A stretch of DNA of 64,000 bases, taken from Acidobacteriota bacterium. GTDB taxonomy: Bacteria > Acidobacteriota > Terriglobia > Terriglobales > Acidobacteriaceae. Below, in pieces: positions 8,179-18,396 of this stretch (the stretch's first letter is position 1; every line of letters begins with the position of its first letter). The notes under the pieces were generated by a model. That model was given only the letters and a program-made list of their open reading frames with translations. It was not told where the DNA came from and did not search any database. Both the position numbers and the translations under genes were made by a program. The stretch is from contig JAGWNX010000007.1 in NCBI GenBank assembly GCA_028872955.1, positions 1 to 64,000 of the forward strand, written 5' to 3'.

Positions 8179-8574
8179 TTACCGGCTAAGCGACTCCACC
8201 ATCCTGGGAGCGGCGAGCGCTCGCACGCTGGCCAGCAACTGCTCGGGCGGCAAGGGTTTCTGGAGGATCATCACATCCAGCCCGGCGTACTCAGGCTCCA
8301 CATCCTCCAGACCGGTGATGACCAGAACTGGCAGCGATGGCTGATGTTGACGCAGCGCCCGGACAAACTCCGGTCCTTGCATCAGCGGCATTCTGTGGTC
8401 GGTGATCACCAGCAGCAGCGGCTCGGCGAACTCGTTCTCGCGCAGTTGCTCCAGCGCACGCTGCGGATCCAGAGTTGCCACTGCCAGATATCCAGCCCGA
8501 CGCAGCACGGTTTGCCGTGTGACCGCCTGAACAGCATCGTCATCGACCAGCAGGATGGTGCCAGAGATCTCCAT
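8179..8574 (-). CDS. Single-domain response regulator (receiver only)
   Basis: Cytoplasmic CheY-type receiver of 131 aa without an output domain. Visible signature residues are the acidic pair in LLVDDD (residues 8-12), the phospho-acceptor Asp in VITDHRMP, the switch Thr in VLVITGLED and the invariant Lys in ILQKPLPPEQL. It fills the whole length, so signalling must go through phosphotransfer or protein binding. There is no cognate histidine kinase next to it. It lies between ccmF (downstream on the same strand) and the divergent symporter; a promoter for each must sit in the 180 nt between 8575 and 8754. Confidence 0.9.
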   Translation of the reverse strand: MEISGTILLVDDDAVQAVTRQTVLRRAGYLAVATLDPQRALEQLRENEFAEPLLLVITDHRMPLMQGPEFVRALRQHQPSLPVLVITGLEDVEPEYAGLDVMILQKPLPPEQLLASVRALAAPRMVESLSR

Positions 8575-8602
8575 TGCAACTTTAGGATGCCTTACACGTT
8601 CG

Positions 8603-8630
8603 TTACTTTGCTTGGTTCAGAAAATATTTT
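8603..8630 (+). promoter_or_regulatory. Possible sigma70-type promoter for the symporter gene
   Basis: TTACTT and TATTTT hexamers are separated by 16 nt within the only AT-rich part of the divergent intergenic region (8575-8754), about 125 nt before the symporter start. The -10 match is partial (4 of 6) and the -35 match is weak. The AAAATATTTT core is itself palindromic, so it could serve the response regulator on the other strand instead. Confidence 0.25.
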
Positions 8631-8754
8631 TCACCGGGAACCCGCCATCCAGCTCCCCGGAGGATGCCTTCTTTTGCTGGACGCGGAGTTAGGCAACCGT
8701 TTACACTCAGCCCGGCACTGGTCAAATTCCGCACACCAGAGCCGGGGGACACGC

Positions 8755-10539
8755 GTGAATCTTTCCATCATTGACTGGCTCATCATGCTGGTCTACTTCG
8801 TCTTCGTGCTGGGCATCGGCTTTGCCCTCAAGCGCTACATGCGCACATCCAACGACTTCTTCCTGGCGGGCCGCTCCATTCCGGCCTGGGTCTGCGGGTT
8901 GGCCTTCATCTCGGCCAATCTGGGCGCGCAGGAGGTGATCGGCATGGGTGCCTCGGGGGCAAAGTACGGCATCGTCACCAGCCAGTTCTACTGGATCGGC
9001 GCGATCCCTGCCATGGCCTTTGTCGGCATCTTCATGATGCCGTTCTACTACGGTTCCAAGGCCCGCTCCGTGCCAGAGTTTTTGCGCCTGCGCTTTGACG
9101 AGAAGACCCGCGCCATCAACGCCTTCTCGTTCGCCATCATGACCGTGCTCTCCTCCGGCATCTCCATGTATGCCATGGCGCTGCTCATTCAGACGCTGGG
9201 GCTGTTTCACGGCATCATCCCGGACCAGTATGTCTTCCACGTCTCGGTCATACTGTCGGCGCTCATCGTGCTGGGCTACATCTTCCTGGGCGGCCTGACC
9301 AGCGCCATCTATAACGAGGTGCTGCAGTTCTTCCTGATCGTGGCCGGCTTCGCCCCGCTGGTGTGGATCGGCCTGCGCAATGTGGGGGGCTGGCAGGGCA
9401 TCAAGCAGACGCTGCCGGCGACCATGACCCACTCCTGGCGCGGCATGGCGCACCCGGCCACCAATACCCTGGGGGTGGAGTGGGTAGGCCTGGCCATGGG
9501 CCTCGGCTTTGTGCTGAGCTTCGGCTACTGGTGCACGGACTTCCTGGTGATTCAGCGGGCCATGGCGGCTGACTCGGAGATCTCCGCCCGCCGCGTGCCG
9601 CTCATCGCCGCCATTCCCAAGATGTTCTTCCCGTTTCTGGTGATTCTGCCCGGCCTCATCGCGGTCAGCGTCACCAGCCACGCCACGTCGGTGCAGCCGG
9701 TCACCTACTCCGCGCAGGTGCCACTCAGTGAGCAGCATCCGCACGGCATCATCCCCGTCAAGACGGACCCCATTCACAACCAGCCGGTCATCGACTCCAA
9801 GGGATTGCCTGTCTATAACTACGATCTCGCCATTCCGGTCATGCTGCTGCACTTCTTTCCCACCGGCATCCTGGGCCTGGGCCTGACGGCGCTGCTGGCC
9901 AGTTTCATGTCAGGCATGGCGGGCAACGTCACCGCATTCAACACCGTGTGGACCTACGACATCTACCAGTCCTACATCAACAAGCGCGCCAGCGACGAGC
10001 ACTACCTGTGGATGGGGCGCATGGCGACCATTGGCGGCGTGGTGCTCTCCGTCGCGGCCGCTTACCTGGTGACCAACTTCAACAACATCATGGACGCGTT
10101 GCAGTTGGTGTTCTCGATCGTGAACGCGCCGCTGTTTGCCACCTTTCTGCTGGGCATGTTCTGGAAGCGAACCACCGGCCACGGTGCCTTTACAGGGCTG
10201 GTGGCGGGCACGTTGGCGGCGCTGGTGCACCATGGCCTCACCATTCCCGGCGACGCGGCGGCAGGCATTCATGGCGGCTGGATCACGATTGTGCACCACT
10301 ACTCCAGCGACATGGCGCAGAACTTCTACACGGCCATCTTTGCCTTCTCCGTCAACCTGGTGGTAACGGTTCTGGTCTCGCTGGTCACGTCGCCGCGACC
10401 TGACTCGGAACTGGTGGGGCTGGTCTACTCGCTTACGCCGCAGCCCGAGGAGGGCCACCTGGAGTGGTACCAGAAGCCTGCCACGCTGGCGATCGCCGTG
10501 CTGGTCATGCTGATTGCGCTGAACTTGGTCTTTGCGTAA
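8755..10539 (+). CDS. Sodium/solute symporter (SSS family), sugar-type
   Basis: Inner-membrane carrier of 594 aa with about 13-14 helices. SSS hallmarks are DFFLAGRSIPAWVCGLA (TM2 region), ISANLGAQEVIGMGASG, FLGGLTSAIYNEVLQF and GLTALLASFMSGMAGNVTAF, the last resembling SGLT/vSGLT-type proteins that use Na+ to import sugars. Substrate is not determined; a sugar is inferred from the subfamily look. I reject the track's start at 8344, which runs antisense through the response regulator. The GTG at 8755 gives MNLSIIDWLIMLVYFV, a correct first helix, with GGGGGAC just upstream as SD. A small two-helix protein follows after 82 nt and is likely co-transcribed. Confidence 0.92.
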   Translation: MNLSIIDWLIMLVYFVFVLGIGFALKRYMRTSNDFFLAGRSIPAWVCGLAFISANLGAQEVIGMGASGAKYGIVTSQFYWIGAIPAMAFVGIFMMPFYYGSKARSVPEFLRLRFDEKTRAINAFSFAIMTVLSSGISMYAMALLIQTLGLFHGIIPDQYVFHVSVILSALIVLGYIFLGGLTSAIYNEVLQFFLIVAGFAPLVWIGLRNVGGWQGIKQTLPATMTHSWRGMAHPATNTLGVEWVGLAMGLGFVLSFGYWCTDFLVIQRAMAADSEISARRVPLIAAIPKMFFPFLVILPGLIAVSVTSHATSVQPVTYSAQVPLSEQHPHGIIPVKTDPIHNQPVIDSKGLPVYNYDLAIPVMLLHFFPTGILGLGLTALLASFMSGMAGNVTAFNTVWTYDIYQSYINKRASDEHYLWMGRMATIGGVVLSVAAAYLVTNFNNIMDALQLVFSIVNAPLFATFLLGMFWKRTTGHGAFTGLVAGTLAALVHHGLTIPGDAAAGIHGGWITIVHHYSSDMAQNFYTAIFAFSVNLVVTVLVSLVTSPRPDSELVGLVYSLTPQPEEGHLEWYQKPATLAIAVLVMLIALNLVFA

Positions 10540-10621
10540 CGGTCCGTCTGCAGCACCGGGGCGTGGTTTGCCGCGCGTCTGGTGCTAAGCCGCTACGGCG
10601 GAGGCACTTGAAAGGAGCACC

Positions 10622-10876
10622 ATGGGTCTCGATATTCGAATTCCGCTGGGATTGATCTTCCTCATCATCGGCGGCCTGATGTCGGTATACGGTCTGCTGA
10701 CCCGTCACGCGGCAGATCTGTATGCCAAGTCGATGGGCATCAATCTGAACCTGAGCTGGGGACTGCTGATGTTTGTCTTTGGTGCGATGATGTTCCTGGT
10801 GGGTCGGCGCCAGAAGTGGCAGGACGACCCCGTGAACCCGCGTCCGTGGGAGGAGCATCAGGCTCCGCGGCACTAA
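10622..10876 (+). CDS. Small two-helix membrane protein linked to the symporter
   Basis: Protein of 84 aa with two hydrophobic helices (IPLGLIFLIIGGLMSVYGLL and SWGLLMFVFGAMMFLVG). A short amphipathic loop containing YAKSMGINLN joins them, and the cytosolic tail is polar (RRQKWQDDP...). A good SD (GGAG, 6 nt before ATG) supports translation. Its position directly after the symporter on the same strand resembles other Na+/solute symporters that travel with a tiny membrane partner. A stabilising or regulatory subunit is inferred. I do not recognise a named family. Confidence 0.8.
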   Translation: MGLDIRIPLGLIFLIIGGLMSVYGLLTRHAADLYAKSMGINLNLSWGLLMFVFGAMMFLVGRRQKWQDDPVNPRPWEEHQAPRH

Positions 10877-10972
10877 AGCTAAGTCAATGGCCTTCAATGG
10901 AATAAGTGATTGTTCCGAAATGCACATTGGCGAATAAATAACTCTTCTGCAACGATTCCCACGCAGCCTGAC

Positions 10973-10981
10973 TGCGATAAT
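10973..10981 (+). promoter_or_regulatory. Extended -10 element (TGCGATAAT) directly before the kinase ATG
   Basis: TG-C-GATAAT matches an extended -10 (5 of 6 in the hexamer). It ends 5 nt before the ATG at 10987, so the expected transcription start would fall on or beside the start codon. The only SD-like bases (GGGG, 10982-10985) are too close to the ATG to act as a normal SD. If used, it would give a leaderless mRNA. An AT-rich stretch at 10933-10941 could be an alternative promoter with a normal leader. Confidence 0.4.
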
Positions 10982-10986
10982 GGGGT

Positions 10987-13494
10987 ATGAAGCGCAGGAC
11001 CATACAGCACTACGAGATTATCCGTAAGATCGGTGCCGGCGGCAGCGGCGTCGTCTACTTGGCCACGGATACCATGCTGCAGCGTCCCGTGGTGCTCAAG
11101 TTGCTCAAAAGAGGAGCGTTAACGATCGAGCAGATGCGTGTGACGCAACTGCGCGAGGCGCGTCTGGCCTCGGCGATCGACCACCCCAACGTCTGCGCCA
11201 TCTACGATGTGGGGGATGCTCCGTCTGAGGAGTCAGGCGGCGACAACGAAGCCTTCATCGTGATGCAGTACATTCCGGGCAAGTCCCTGGATAAGCTGAT
11301 TGCGCAAGGTGCATCCAGCCTGCAGCTCACGCTCTCTGCCGGGATCCAGATATCAGATGGTCTGGCTGCAGCGCACTCGCTGGGCATCTTTCATCGCGAT
11401 CTGAAGCCGGCCAACGTGATGCTGACCGACGGCGGCCTGATCAAGATTCTGGACTTCGGCCTGGCCCGCCGCATCAATCTGGACCAGGCGGACTTTGACC
11501 CTGCCGGGCCGGCCAGCGCCAAGGGGCCTATGGCTCCGCTTGGCCCCACCTATACGGCGCGGGGCGGCACCATCGCCTATATGGCGCCGGAGCAGTTCGT
11601 CACCGGGCAGTCCTCGGTGCAGTCAGATATCTTCGCGCTGGGCGTCATTCTGTACGAACTGGCGACAGGTCGCCACCCCTTCCATCGCCCGGACGCGCCG
11701 GAGTTTCAATCCATACGCGCCATCCAGTTTGCGGACCCGCCCTCCATCCGCGAGATCGCCCCGGAGCTGCCGGTGGAGTTGGAGTCTGTCATTCTGCGCT
11801 GCCTGGAGAAGCAGCCAGCAGCGCGCTACGCCTCCGCCGCCGAGGTGCGCGAGGCCCTGAAGACCATCATGATGGCCATGCAGTTGGATCGCGTGGCTAC
11901 CCAGGGGGAGACCGTCACGCTGCTGCCTTCGCAGGGCCGCCTGCCGCTGGATACGCCAGAGGAGGAGAAGCGCACGACGGGCATCCTCTCCATGCTGGCG
12001 GAGCGGTTTCGCGAGCCTGCGGCCGCCGCCGCCAACCGCCAGAGCACCATGGTGGTGCTGCCCTTTGTCAACCTGGGCACGGCAGAGGTGGCACCGCTCT
12101 ACGGCTACGCCCTGGCCGATGCCATCGGAGCCCGGCTGGCCCGCATGCCGTCGCTGGTGGTGCGTCCCTCCAGCGCACTGATGACGGTTGCCACGCAGCA
12201 GCTGGACCCGTTGAGCGTGGGCAAAAAGCTTCTGGTTCAGTTTGTTCTGACAGGAAACTTCATCCGTTCGGAGAAGGGATTCGACCTGAACTGGCAGCTG
12301 CTGGACGTACCCAGCCAGTCGGTCCGCACGGGCGGCGCCATCAGCGTGCCCACGCTGGACCTGGTGAGTGTGCAGACGGAGATCTGTAACGAAGTGTTTG
12401 CCACCCTGCAGGGCACGGGCGAGCTGCAGGCGGCACCCGTGGTCTCGCGCAGCTCCGGGACCACGCAGACGTTGACCTCCGACGCATCCGAGGAGTATCT
12501 GCAGGCGCGTGCCGTGCTTACCTCGTTTATGTATCGCACGGGCAGCCGCGACGACCTGGACCGCGCCCGCGAGCTGTTCGAGTCCGTGCTGCGGCAGGAT
12601 GAGCGCTTTGCTGCGGCGTGGTCTGGCCTGGGCATTACGCACCTGCAGTACGCCCGACACGCGCTGGGCGGCCAGATGCACGTGCTGGAGGCGCGCCGTG
12701 CCTTCGACAAGGCTCTGCAGCTGGACCCGGGATCGGTGGAGGCGAACCTCTACCGCGTCTACATGCTGCTCTCCCGCGGCGAGAAGGAGTCCGCGCGCCA
12801 CGGGATCGAGCATCTGCTGCGCACGGCCGGCAATGACTGGAACGTCCACCTGGTGGCGGGCATCACGCTGCGGATCGACGGCATGTACGAGGAGGCGCTG
12901 GACCAGTTCAACAAGTCGCTGCGGATGAACCCGGCCAACGCTGCCGTGATCTACAACCATCGCGCTCGCGTCTACCAGTACCAGAACCAGCTGGAGCTGG
13001 CCGCAGAGGAGTTGGAGAAGGGGCTGACGCTGGAGCCTCGCCAGCCGCTGCTGCGCATTTCGCTCGGCTACCAGCAGATGCGCTCCGGCGACCTGACCCG
13101 AGCGGTGGAGACGCTGGAGAACGTCATCCGCGACGAGAAGTCCCTGCGCATCGTCTACCCGACCATCGCGCTGTGCTACGTGCAGCTTGGCGACCGTGAG
13201 AAGGCTGCGACCTTCATTGTGGATGAGACGCTGGCTGCTGCCGAGGCCGACTCCGAGATGGCCTATCGCCTGGCCACATACTTTGCCGTGGAGGGCGATG
13301 AGTCCGAGGCGCTGCACTGGCTGCGGCGAGCGATCTACCTGGGGAACGAGAACTATCCGTGGTTCTCCATCAACCCTGCCTGGCGCAGGCTGGGCGGACA
13401 CTCCGACTTCGAACGCATTCTGGAAGATCTGAAGAAGTCATACCGGCGCAACCAGAAGAACTGGAAGCGCCTGCTGGCACAGCTGCACGAGTAG
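10987..13494 (+). CDS. Ser/Thr protein kinase with FlgO/TolB-N-like domain and TPR repeats
   Basis: Protein of 835 aa. The kinase domain (about residues 8-300) has all key elements: GAGGSGVVYLA loop, VVLKLLK lysine, HRDLKPANV catalytic loop, LDFGLA magnesium site and YMAPEQ. Residues about 350-480 (TMVVLPFVNLG, YGYALADAIGARL, FVLTGNF) match the FlgO/TolB N-terminal-like fold that often follows such kinases. From about 500 to 830 there are tandem TPRs (YLQARAVL, NPANAAVIYNHRA, LEPRQPLLRISLGYQQ). No membrane helix joins the kinase to the sensor part, so it should be cytoplasmic. The architecture is typical of acidobacterial eukaryote-like kinases; targets are unknown. A hairpin follows the stop. 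Confidence 0.93.
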   Translation: MKRRTIQHYEIIRKIGAGGSGVVYLATDTMLQRPVVLKLLKRGALTIEQMRVTQLREARLASAIDHPNVCAIYDVGDAPSEESGGDNEAFIVMQYIPGKSLDKLIAQGASSLQLTLSAGIQISDGLAAAHSLGIFHRDLKPANVMLTDGGLIKILDFGLARRINLDQADFDPAGPASAKGPMAPLGPTYTARGGTIAYMAPEQFVTGQSSVQSDIFALGVILYELATGRHPFHRPDAPEFQSIRAIQFADPPSIREIAPELPVELESVILRCLEKQPAARYASAAEVREALKTIMMAMQLDRVATQGETVTLLPSQGRLPLDTPEEEKRTTGILSMLAERFREPAAAAANRQSTMVVLPFVNLGTAEVAPLYGYALADAIGARLARMPSLVVRPSSALMTVATQQLDPLSVGKKLLVQFVLTGNFIRSEKGFDLNWQLLDVPSQSVRTGGAISVPTLDLVSVQTEICNEVFATLQGTGELQAAPVVSRSSGTTQTLTSDASEEYLQARAVLTSFMYRTGSRDDLDRARELFESVLRQDERFAAAWSGLGITHLQYARHALGGQMHVLEARRAFDKALQLDPGSVEANLYRVYMLLSRGEKESARHGIEHLLRTAGNDWNVHLVAGITLRIDGMYEEALDQFNKSLRMNPANAAVIYNHRARVYQYQNQLELAAEELEKGLTLEPRQPLLRISLGYQQMRSGDLTRAVETLENVIRDEKSLRIVYPTIALCYVQLGDREKAATFIVDETLAAAEADSEMAYRLATYFAVEGDESEALHWLRRAIYLGNENYPWFSINPAWRRLGGHSDFERILEDLKKSYRRNQKNWKRLLAQLHE

Positions 13495-13524
13495 CCGAGC
13501 AGAGTTCGCTGTGCCAAAAGATAC

Positions 13525-13546
13525 GGGCCACCCGGATGGGTGGCCC
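13525..13546. terminator. Hairpin between convergent kinase and VirB10-like genes
   Basis: Perfect 9-bp inverted repeat GGGCCACCC-GGAT-GGGTGGCCC in the 79-nt gap between two convergent stops. On the minus strand it is followed by a short T-rich run (ATCTTTTGG). On the plus strand there is no U-tract. It probably ends transcription from both sides, better for the minus strand. Confidence 0.6.
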
Positions 13547-13573
13547 TGCCTTCCTACGCCCGTCGCGAGACGG

Positions 13574-14530
13574 CTATTGCGCGCCGCCCGGGGAGTCTGT
13601 TGCCGTCGTGCGGGGAACAAGGCCAGTTCCTCCAACACCGTTGCTGATGCTGCGCAGCTCGAGCGGCTCCACCAGACTGAAGACCAGCATGGAGCCCTGG
13701 GGAAGGGCGGCTTGACGATCCTGCTTGAGCCACAGCACGGTGCTGACCCCTGCACCTACGCCAGCGCCTACCAGGGCACCGGCCGGACCGGCCATCAAGG
13801 CCCCGGCGGCGGCGCCACTGCCGGCGGTAAGGGCCAGCACGCCAGCGTTCTCCTTGGGGTGGTCGCGATGCGTCACCGTACCCTCGCTGGTGAGCTTGTC
13901 GTGCTCCTGATCGGTGTCAATCAGCTGAGCGCGCAGCGAGTAGCGCGTGCCGTCGGGCAGGGTCACGGTGCGTGCCTCCAGGTGCAGGGCAGCCGCACCG
14001 CTGATGCGCCTGCCACCATGTACCTCGGTCACGCGGCCCTCCAGCACGGAGCCAGCGGGAATGACGACACGGCCGTTCTGCAGTACGTCCTGGGCCAGGG
14101 GAGCGGTGAAGCGGCTGCCCTCCAGCGTCGAAGTGGTCGAGAGACTCTCGTTGATGCGCGCCTTCAGCAGCGTCCCTTCACGGATCTCGCCCTCGCGCTC
14201 GGGCACGCTGGTCACAATGCCTGCGTCCTCATCGCTTGCCGACGCGGCACTCGCGGAGGTGGTGACGATGTGCGCGTCAGGGTCAAAGGCCTGTTTGCTG
14301 AGCGGTGTGGTGGCGCTCTTGTACGGCACATAGGGCCCAAAGGTCTCTGTGGTGGCTGCGGCCGGTGCGGCGGGGGTTGCAGCTACGGGCTTGGCCGGCG
14401 TTGCGTCGTCACTGGTTGCGACGATGGGGGCATCGTCCGGATGCGAAACTCCAGTCGTCTGGGCCATAGCGACGTGCACGGCGGGTACTGCTGCAAAGAC
14501 GAGTGTTGCCATCCTGATCGAACGATTCAT
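13574..14530 (-). CDS. Exported protein with a TrbI/VirB10-like periplasmic domain
   Basis: Protein of 318 aa with a signal peptide (IRMATLVFAAVPAVHVAMAQ) and a low-complexity Ala/Pro/Thr segment (residues 40-65). The folded domain (residues 120-240) reads LLKARINESLSTTSTLEGSRF, VIPAGSVLEGRVTEV and LHLEARTVTLPDGTRY. That pattern resembles the beta-barrel C-terminal domain of VirB10/TrbI and related exported proteins. A Gly/Ala-rich segment (AGSGAAAGALMAGPAGALVGAGVG) resembles a glycine-zipper membrane motif. No other secretion genes are nearby, so a conjugation role is unlikely; envelope structure is a guess. SD GGAGG precedes the ATG by about 10 nt. Confidence 0.7.
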   Translation of the reverse strand: MNRSIRMATLVFAAVPAVHVAMAQTTGVSHPDDAPIVATSDDATPAKPVAATPAAPAAATTETFGPYVPYKSATTPLSKQAFDPDAHIVTTSASAASASDEDAGIVTSVPEREGEIREGTLLKARINESLSTTSTLEGSRFTAPLAQDVLQNGRVVIPAGSVLEGRVTEVHGGRRISGAAALHLEARTVTLPDGTRYSLRAQLIDTDQEHDKLTSEGTVTHRDHPKENAGVLALTAGSGAAAGALMAGPAGALVGAGVGAGVSTVLWLKQDRQAALPQGSMLVFSLVEPLELRSISNGVGGTGLVPRTTATDSPGGAQ

Positions 14531-16192
<1,662 letters not shown>

Positions 16193-16216
16193 CTGTATCT
16201 GCACCAGAGCGACACA

Positions 16217-16249
16217 CGGAGCCCACTGCCTGCGCTGGAGTGGGCTCCG
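16217..16249 (+). terminator. Hairpin after eno
   Basis: 11-bp inverted repeat CGGAGCCCACT...AGTGGGCTCCG with an 11-nt loop, 24 nt after the eno stop and followed by CCGTTTG. The U-tract is poor, so it may act as an attenuator that reduces read-through into the STAS gene rather than as a full stop. Confidence 0.55.
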
Positions 16250-16290
16250 CCGTTTGTGAGAGACTGAAGCCGCCTGAGGGGAGCCACGCG

Positions 16291-16638
16291 ATGACCGAGA
16301 CTGTGAGCCAAAGCCGTTTTACGCTGGAGATTGACCGCACACCGGAGAAGATCGTCGTCCGGTGCCTGGGCGAGCTGGTCTTTGGTGTGGCTGGAGAGTT
16401 CTACAAGCAGGTTCAGCCACTCACCGCCGAGACCAGTCACCTGGTGCTGGACCTCTCGGACCTGCGCCACATGGATAGCATGGGCCTGGGCACGCTGGTG
16501 CGGCTGCTGGTGGCGGCACGGAGCCATAAGTGCAGGTTGGAGCTGGTGAACCTCTCGAAGAAGGTGCGCGAGCTGCTGGACATGACCAACCTGCTTAGCG
16601 CGTTCTCTGACATTGGCGAGCACGGCATCAAACTCTAG
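16291..16638 (+). CDS. STAS-domain protein (anti-sigma factor antagonist type)
   Basis: Cytoplasmic protein of 115 aa forming a single STAS domain. The phospho-regulatory loop is LRHMDSMGLGTLVRLL, where the Ser after Asp is the usual phosphorylation site in SpoIIAA/RsbV-type antagonists. Such proteins bind an anti-sigma kinase when unphosphorylated and release its sigma factor. The track start at 16240 is replaced by the ATG at 16291, with GGGGAG upstream and a start MTETVSQSRF. It lies between eno and gpmI; a PP2C-type phosphatase that could dephosphorylate such a protein is encoded 1.8 kb downstream. No HATPase kinase (RsbW/SpoIIAB) is in the window. Confidence 0.87.
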   Translation: MTETVSQSRFTLEIDRTPEKIVVRCLGELVFGVAGEFYKQVQPLTAETSHLVLDLSDLRHMDSMGLGTLVRLLVAARSHKCRLELVNLSKKVRELLDMTNLLSAFSDIGEHGIKL

Positions 16639-16705
16639 CGCCACCAGCAAAGTCGTGGAGTAAGCGCTACAGAGGCGAGAAACTCTTGGTATCCTGTTCC
16701 AGACT

Positions 16706-18328
16706 ATGTCCAAGCCTATTGTTCTGACGATCCTTGACGGTTGGGGCTATCGCCCTGAGTCCCACGGTAACGCTATTGCTCTGGCCCGTAAGCCGGTCTA
16801 TGACGGCCTGCTGGCGCAGTACCCCAATACGCTGCTGCGCGCCAGCGAGCACTACGTCGGCCTGCCCGACGGGCAGATGGGCAACTCCGAGGTGGGTCAC
16901 CTCAACCTGGGAGCCGGTCGCATTGTGCGCATGGATATGACGCGCATCGACGTCGCGATCCAGGACGGTTCGCTGTTTACCGACCCGACCCTGGTGACGG
17001 CAGTGGAGACGGCCGCCCGGCGCGGTCGTGCGCTGCACATCATCGGGCTGGTCTCCGATGGTGGCGTCCACTCGCACCTGCGGCACCTGTTTGCGTTGCT
17101 CAAGCTGGCCGCACAGCACAAGCTGCCACGCGTCTACGTGCATGCCTTTATGGACGGACGCGACACCCTGCCCACCTCTGGCCTGGGCTATCTGAAGCAG
17201 TTGCTGCAGGAGTTTCAGTCTGTGGGCGCCGGTCAGCTGGCCAGCGTCTCAGGCCGTTACTACGCGATGGACCGCGACCTGCGGTGGGAGAAGGAACTCC
17301 AGGCGTTTGACGCGATGGTGACAGGACGCCCTGAGGGCGGTCGTGTTGGGGATGCGCTGGCCAAGGTGCAGGAGCACTACAACAACGGTGTTACCGATGA
17401 GTTCATTCCGCCCTTCACCTGTGTGGATGCGGCGGGCCAGCCCATTGGGCTGATTCAGGACGAGGACGTGGTGTTGAACTTCAACTACCGCGCCGACCGC
17501 GTTCGCCAGATTACCCGGGTGCTGACGCGCAACTCCGGCCTGACCAACGACCCCATCGGCAGCCAGGGTCACCAGTTGCCCAAGGCGGTTGAGCTGGATC
17601 AGGAGATTCCGCTGAACATCGTGCCCAAGGGCCTGCACTACGTCTGCATGACGCAGTATGACAAGAACTTCAAGCTGCCTATCGTCATCCCGGCTGAGAG
17701 CATGGATAACCTGCTGGCAAATGTGATGGGCCAGGCTAACCTGCGTAACCTGCGCGTCGCTGAGACAGAGAAGTATGCGCATGTCACCTACTTCTTCAAC
17801 GGTGGCATCGAGAAGCCCTTTCCGGGGGAGGATCGCGTACTGATCCCCTCGCAAAAGGTGGCCACCTACGACCTGGCACCGGAGATGTCCGCAGCGGGCA
17901 TTGCGGACGCCGTGATCAAAGCCGTGAACGATACGGCCTTTGACGTGATCATCGTCAACTTTGCCAACGCCGACATGGTGGGGCACTCCGGCAAGATTGA
18001 GCCCACCGTACGCGCCTGCGAGACCGTAGACCGCGAACTGGGCCGCATCTACAACGCCGTGCGACAGTATGGCGGCAGCCTGCTGGTGACGGCGGACCAC
18101 GGCAACGCCGAGATGCTTATTGACCCGGTGACTGGCGGCCCGCACACGGCGCACACCACCAACCCCGTGCCTTTCCTGCTGATCACGGAAGAGGGTAAGA
18201 AGGTGGGCGTTCGCGACGGTGGCAGCCTGCGCGACATCTCGCCGACGATGCTCTCGCTGCTCCAACTGGAGAAGCCGAAGGACATGACCGGCAACGACCT
18301 GCGTGTGGTGCTGGGCCAGCAGAGCTGA
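16706..18328 (+). CDS. gpmI: 2,3-bisphosphoglycerate-independent phosphoglycerate mutase
   Basis: Mn-dependent cytoplasmic enzyme of 540 aa that interconverts 3- and 2-phosphoglycerate, the step before enolase. It belongs to the alkaline phosphatase superfamily. Visible elements are the N-terminal metal site TILDGWGYR, the catalytic Ser region [31 protein letters not shown] and [15 protein letters not shown]. Metal ligands follow in [12 protein letters not shown] and [11 protein letters not shown], with ending [13 protein letters not shown]. Length is normal. It is separated from the STAS gene by 67 nt and followed by a terminator hairpin. Confidence 0.97.
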   Translation: MSKPIVLTILDGWGYRPESHGNAIALARKPVYDGLLAQYPNTLLRASEHYVGLPDGQMGNSEVGHLNLGAGRIVRMDMTRIDVAIQDGSLFTDPTLVTAVETAARRGRALHIIGLVSDGGVHSHLRHLFALLKLAAQHKLPRVYVHAFMDGRDTLPTSGLGYLKQLLQEFQSVGAGQLASVSGRYYAMDRDLRWEKELQAFDAMVTGRPEGGRVGDALAKVQEHYNNGVTDEFIPPFTCVDAAGQPIGLIQDEDVVLNFNYRADRVRQITRVLTRNSGLTNDPIGSQGHQLPKAVELDQEIPLNIVPKGLHYVCMTQYDKNFKLPIVIPAESMDNLLANVMGQANLRNLRVAETEKYAHVTYFFNGGIEKPFPGEDRVLIPSQKVATYDLAPEMSAAGIADAVIKAVNDTAFDVIIVNFANADMVGHSGKIEPTVRACETVDRELGRIYNAVRQYGGSLLVTADHGNAEMLIDPVTGGPHTAHTTNPVPFLLITEEGKKVGVRDGGSLRDISPTMLSLLQLEKPKDMTGNDLRVVLGQQS

Positions 18329-18356
18329 CCACGGCGCAACCTGAGGAAGCAACGCG

Positions 18357-18381
18357 ACGGCTGCCTGCGGGCGGCCGTTTT
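18357..18381 (+). terminator. Rho-independent terminator after gpmI
   Basis: ACGGCTGCC-TGCG-GGCGGCCGT stem of 9 pairs (one G-U), followed directly by TTTTG. It lies 28 nt after the gpmI stop and before the convergent phosphatase gene. Confidence 0.7.
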
Positions 18382-18396
18382 GCGTGGAGGGCTGGC

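Noticed and set aside
8344-8754. N-terminal extension of the symporter ORF
   Set aside because: Runs antisense through the response regulator; symporter homology starts at the GTG at 8755.
11623-13401. 592-aa minus-strand ORF opposite the kinase
   Set aside because: Shadow ORF without motifs.
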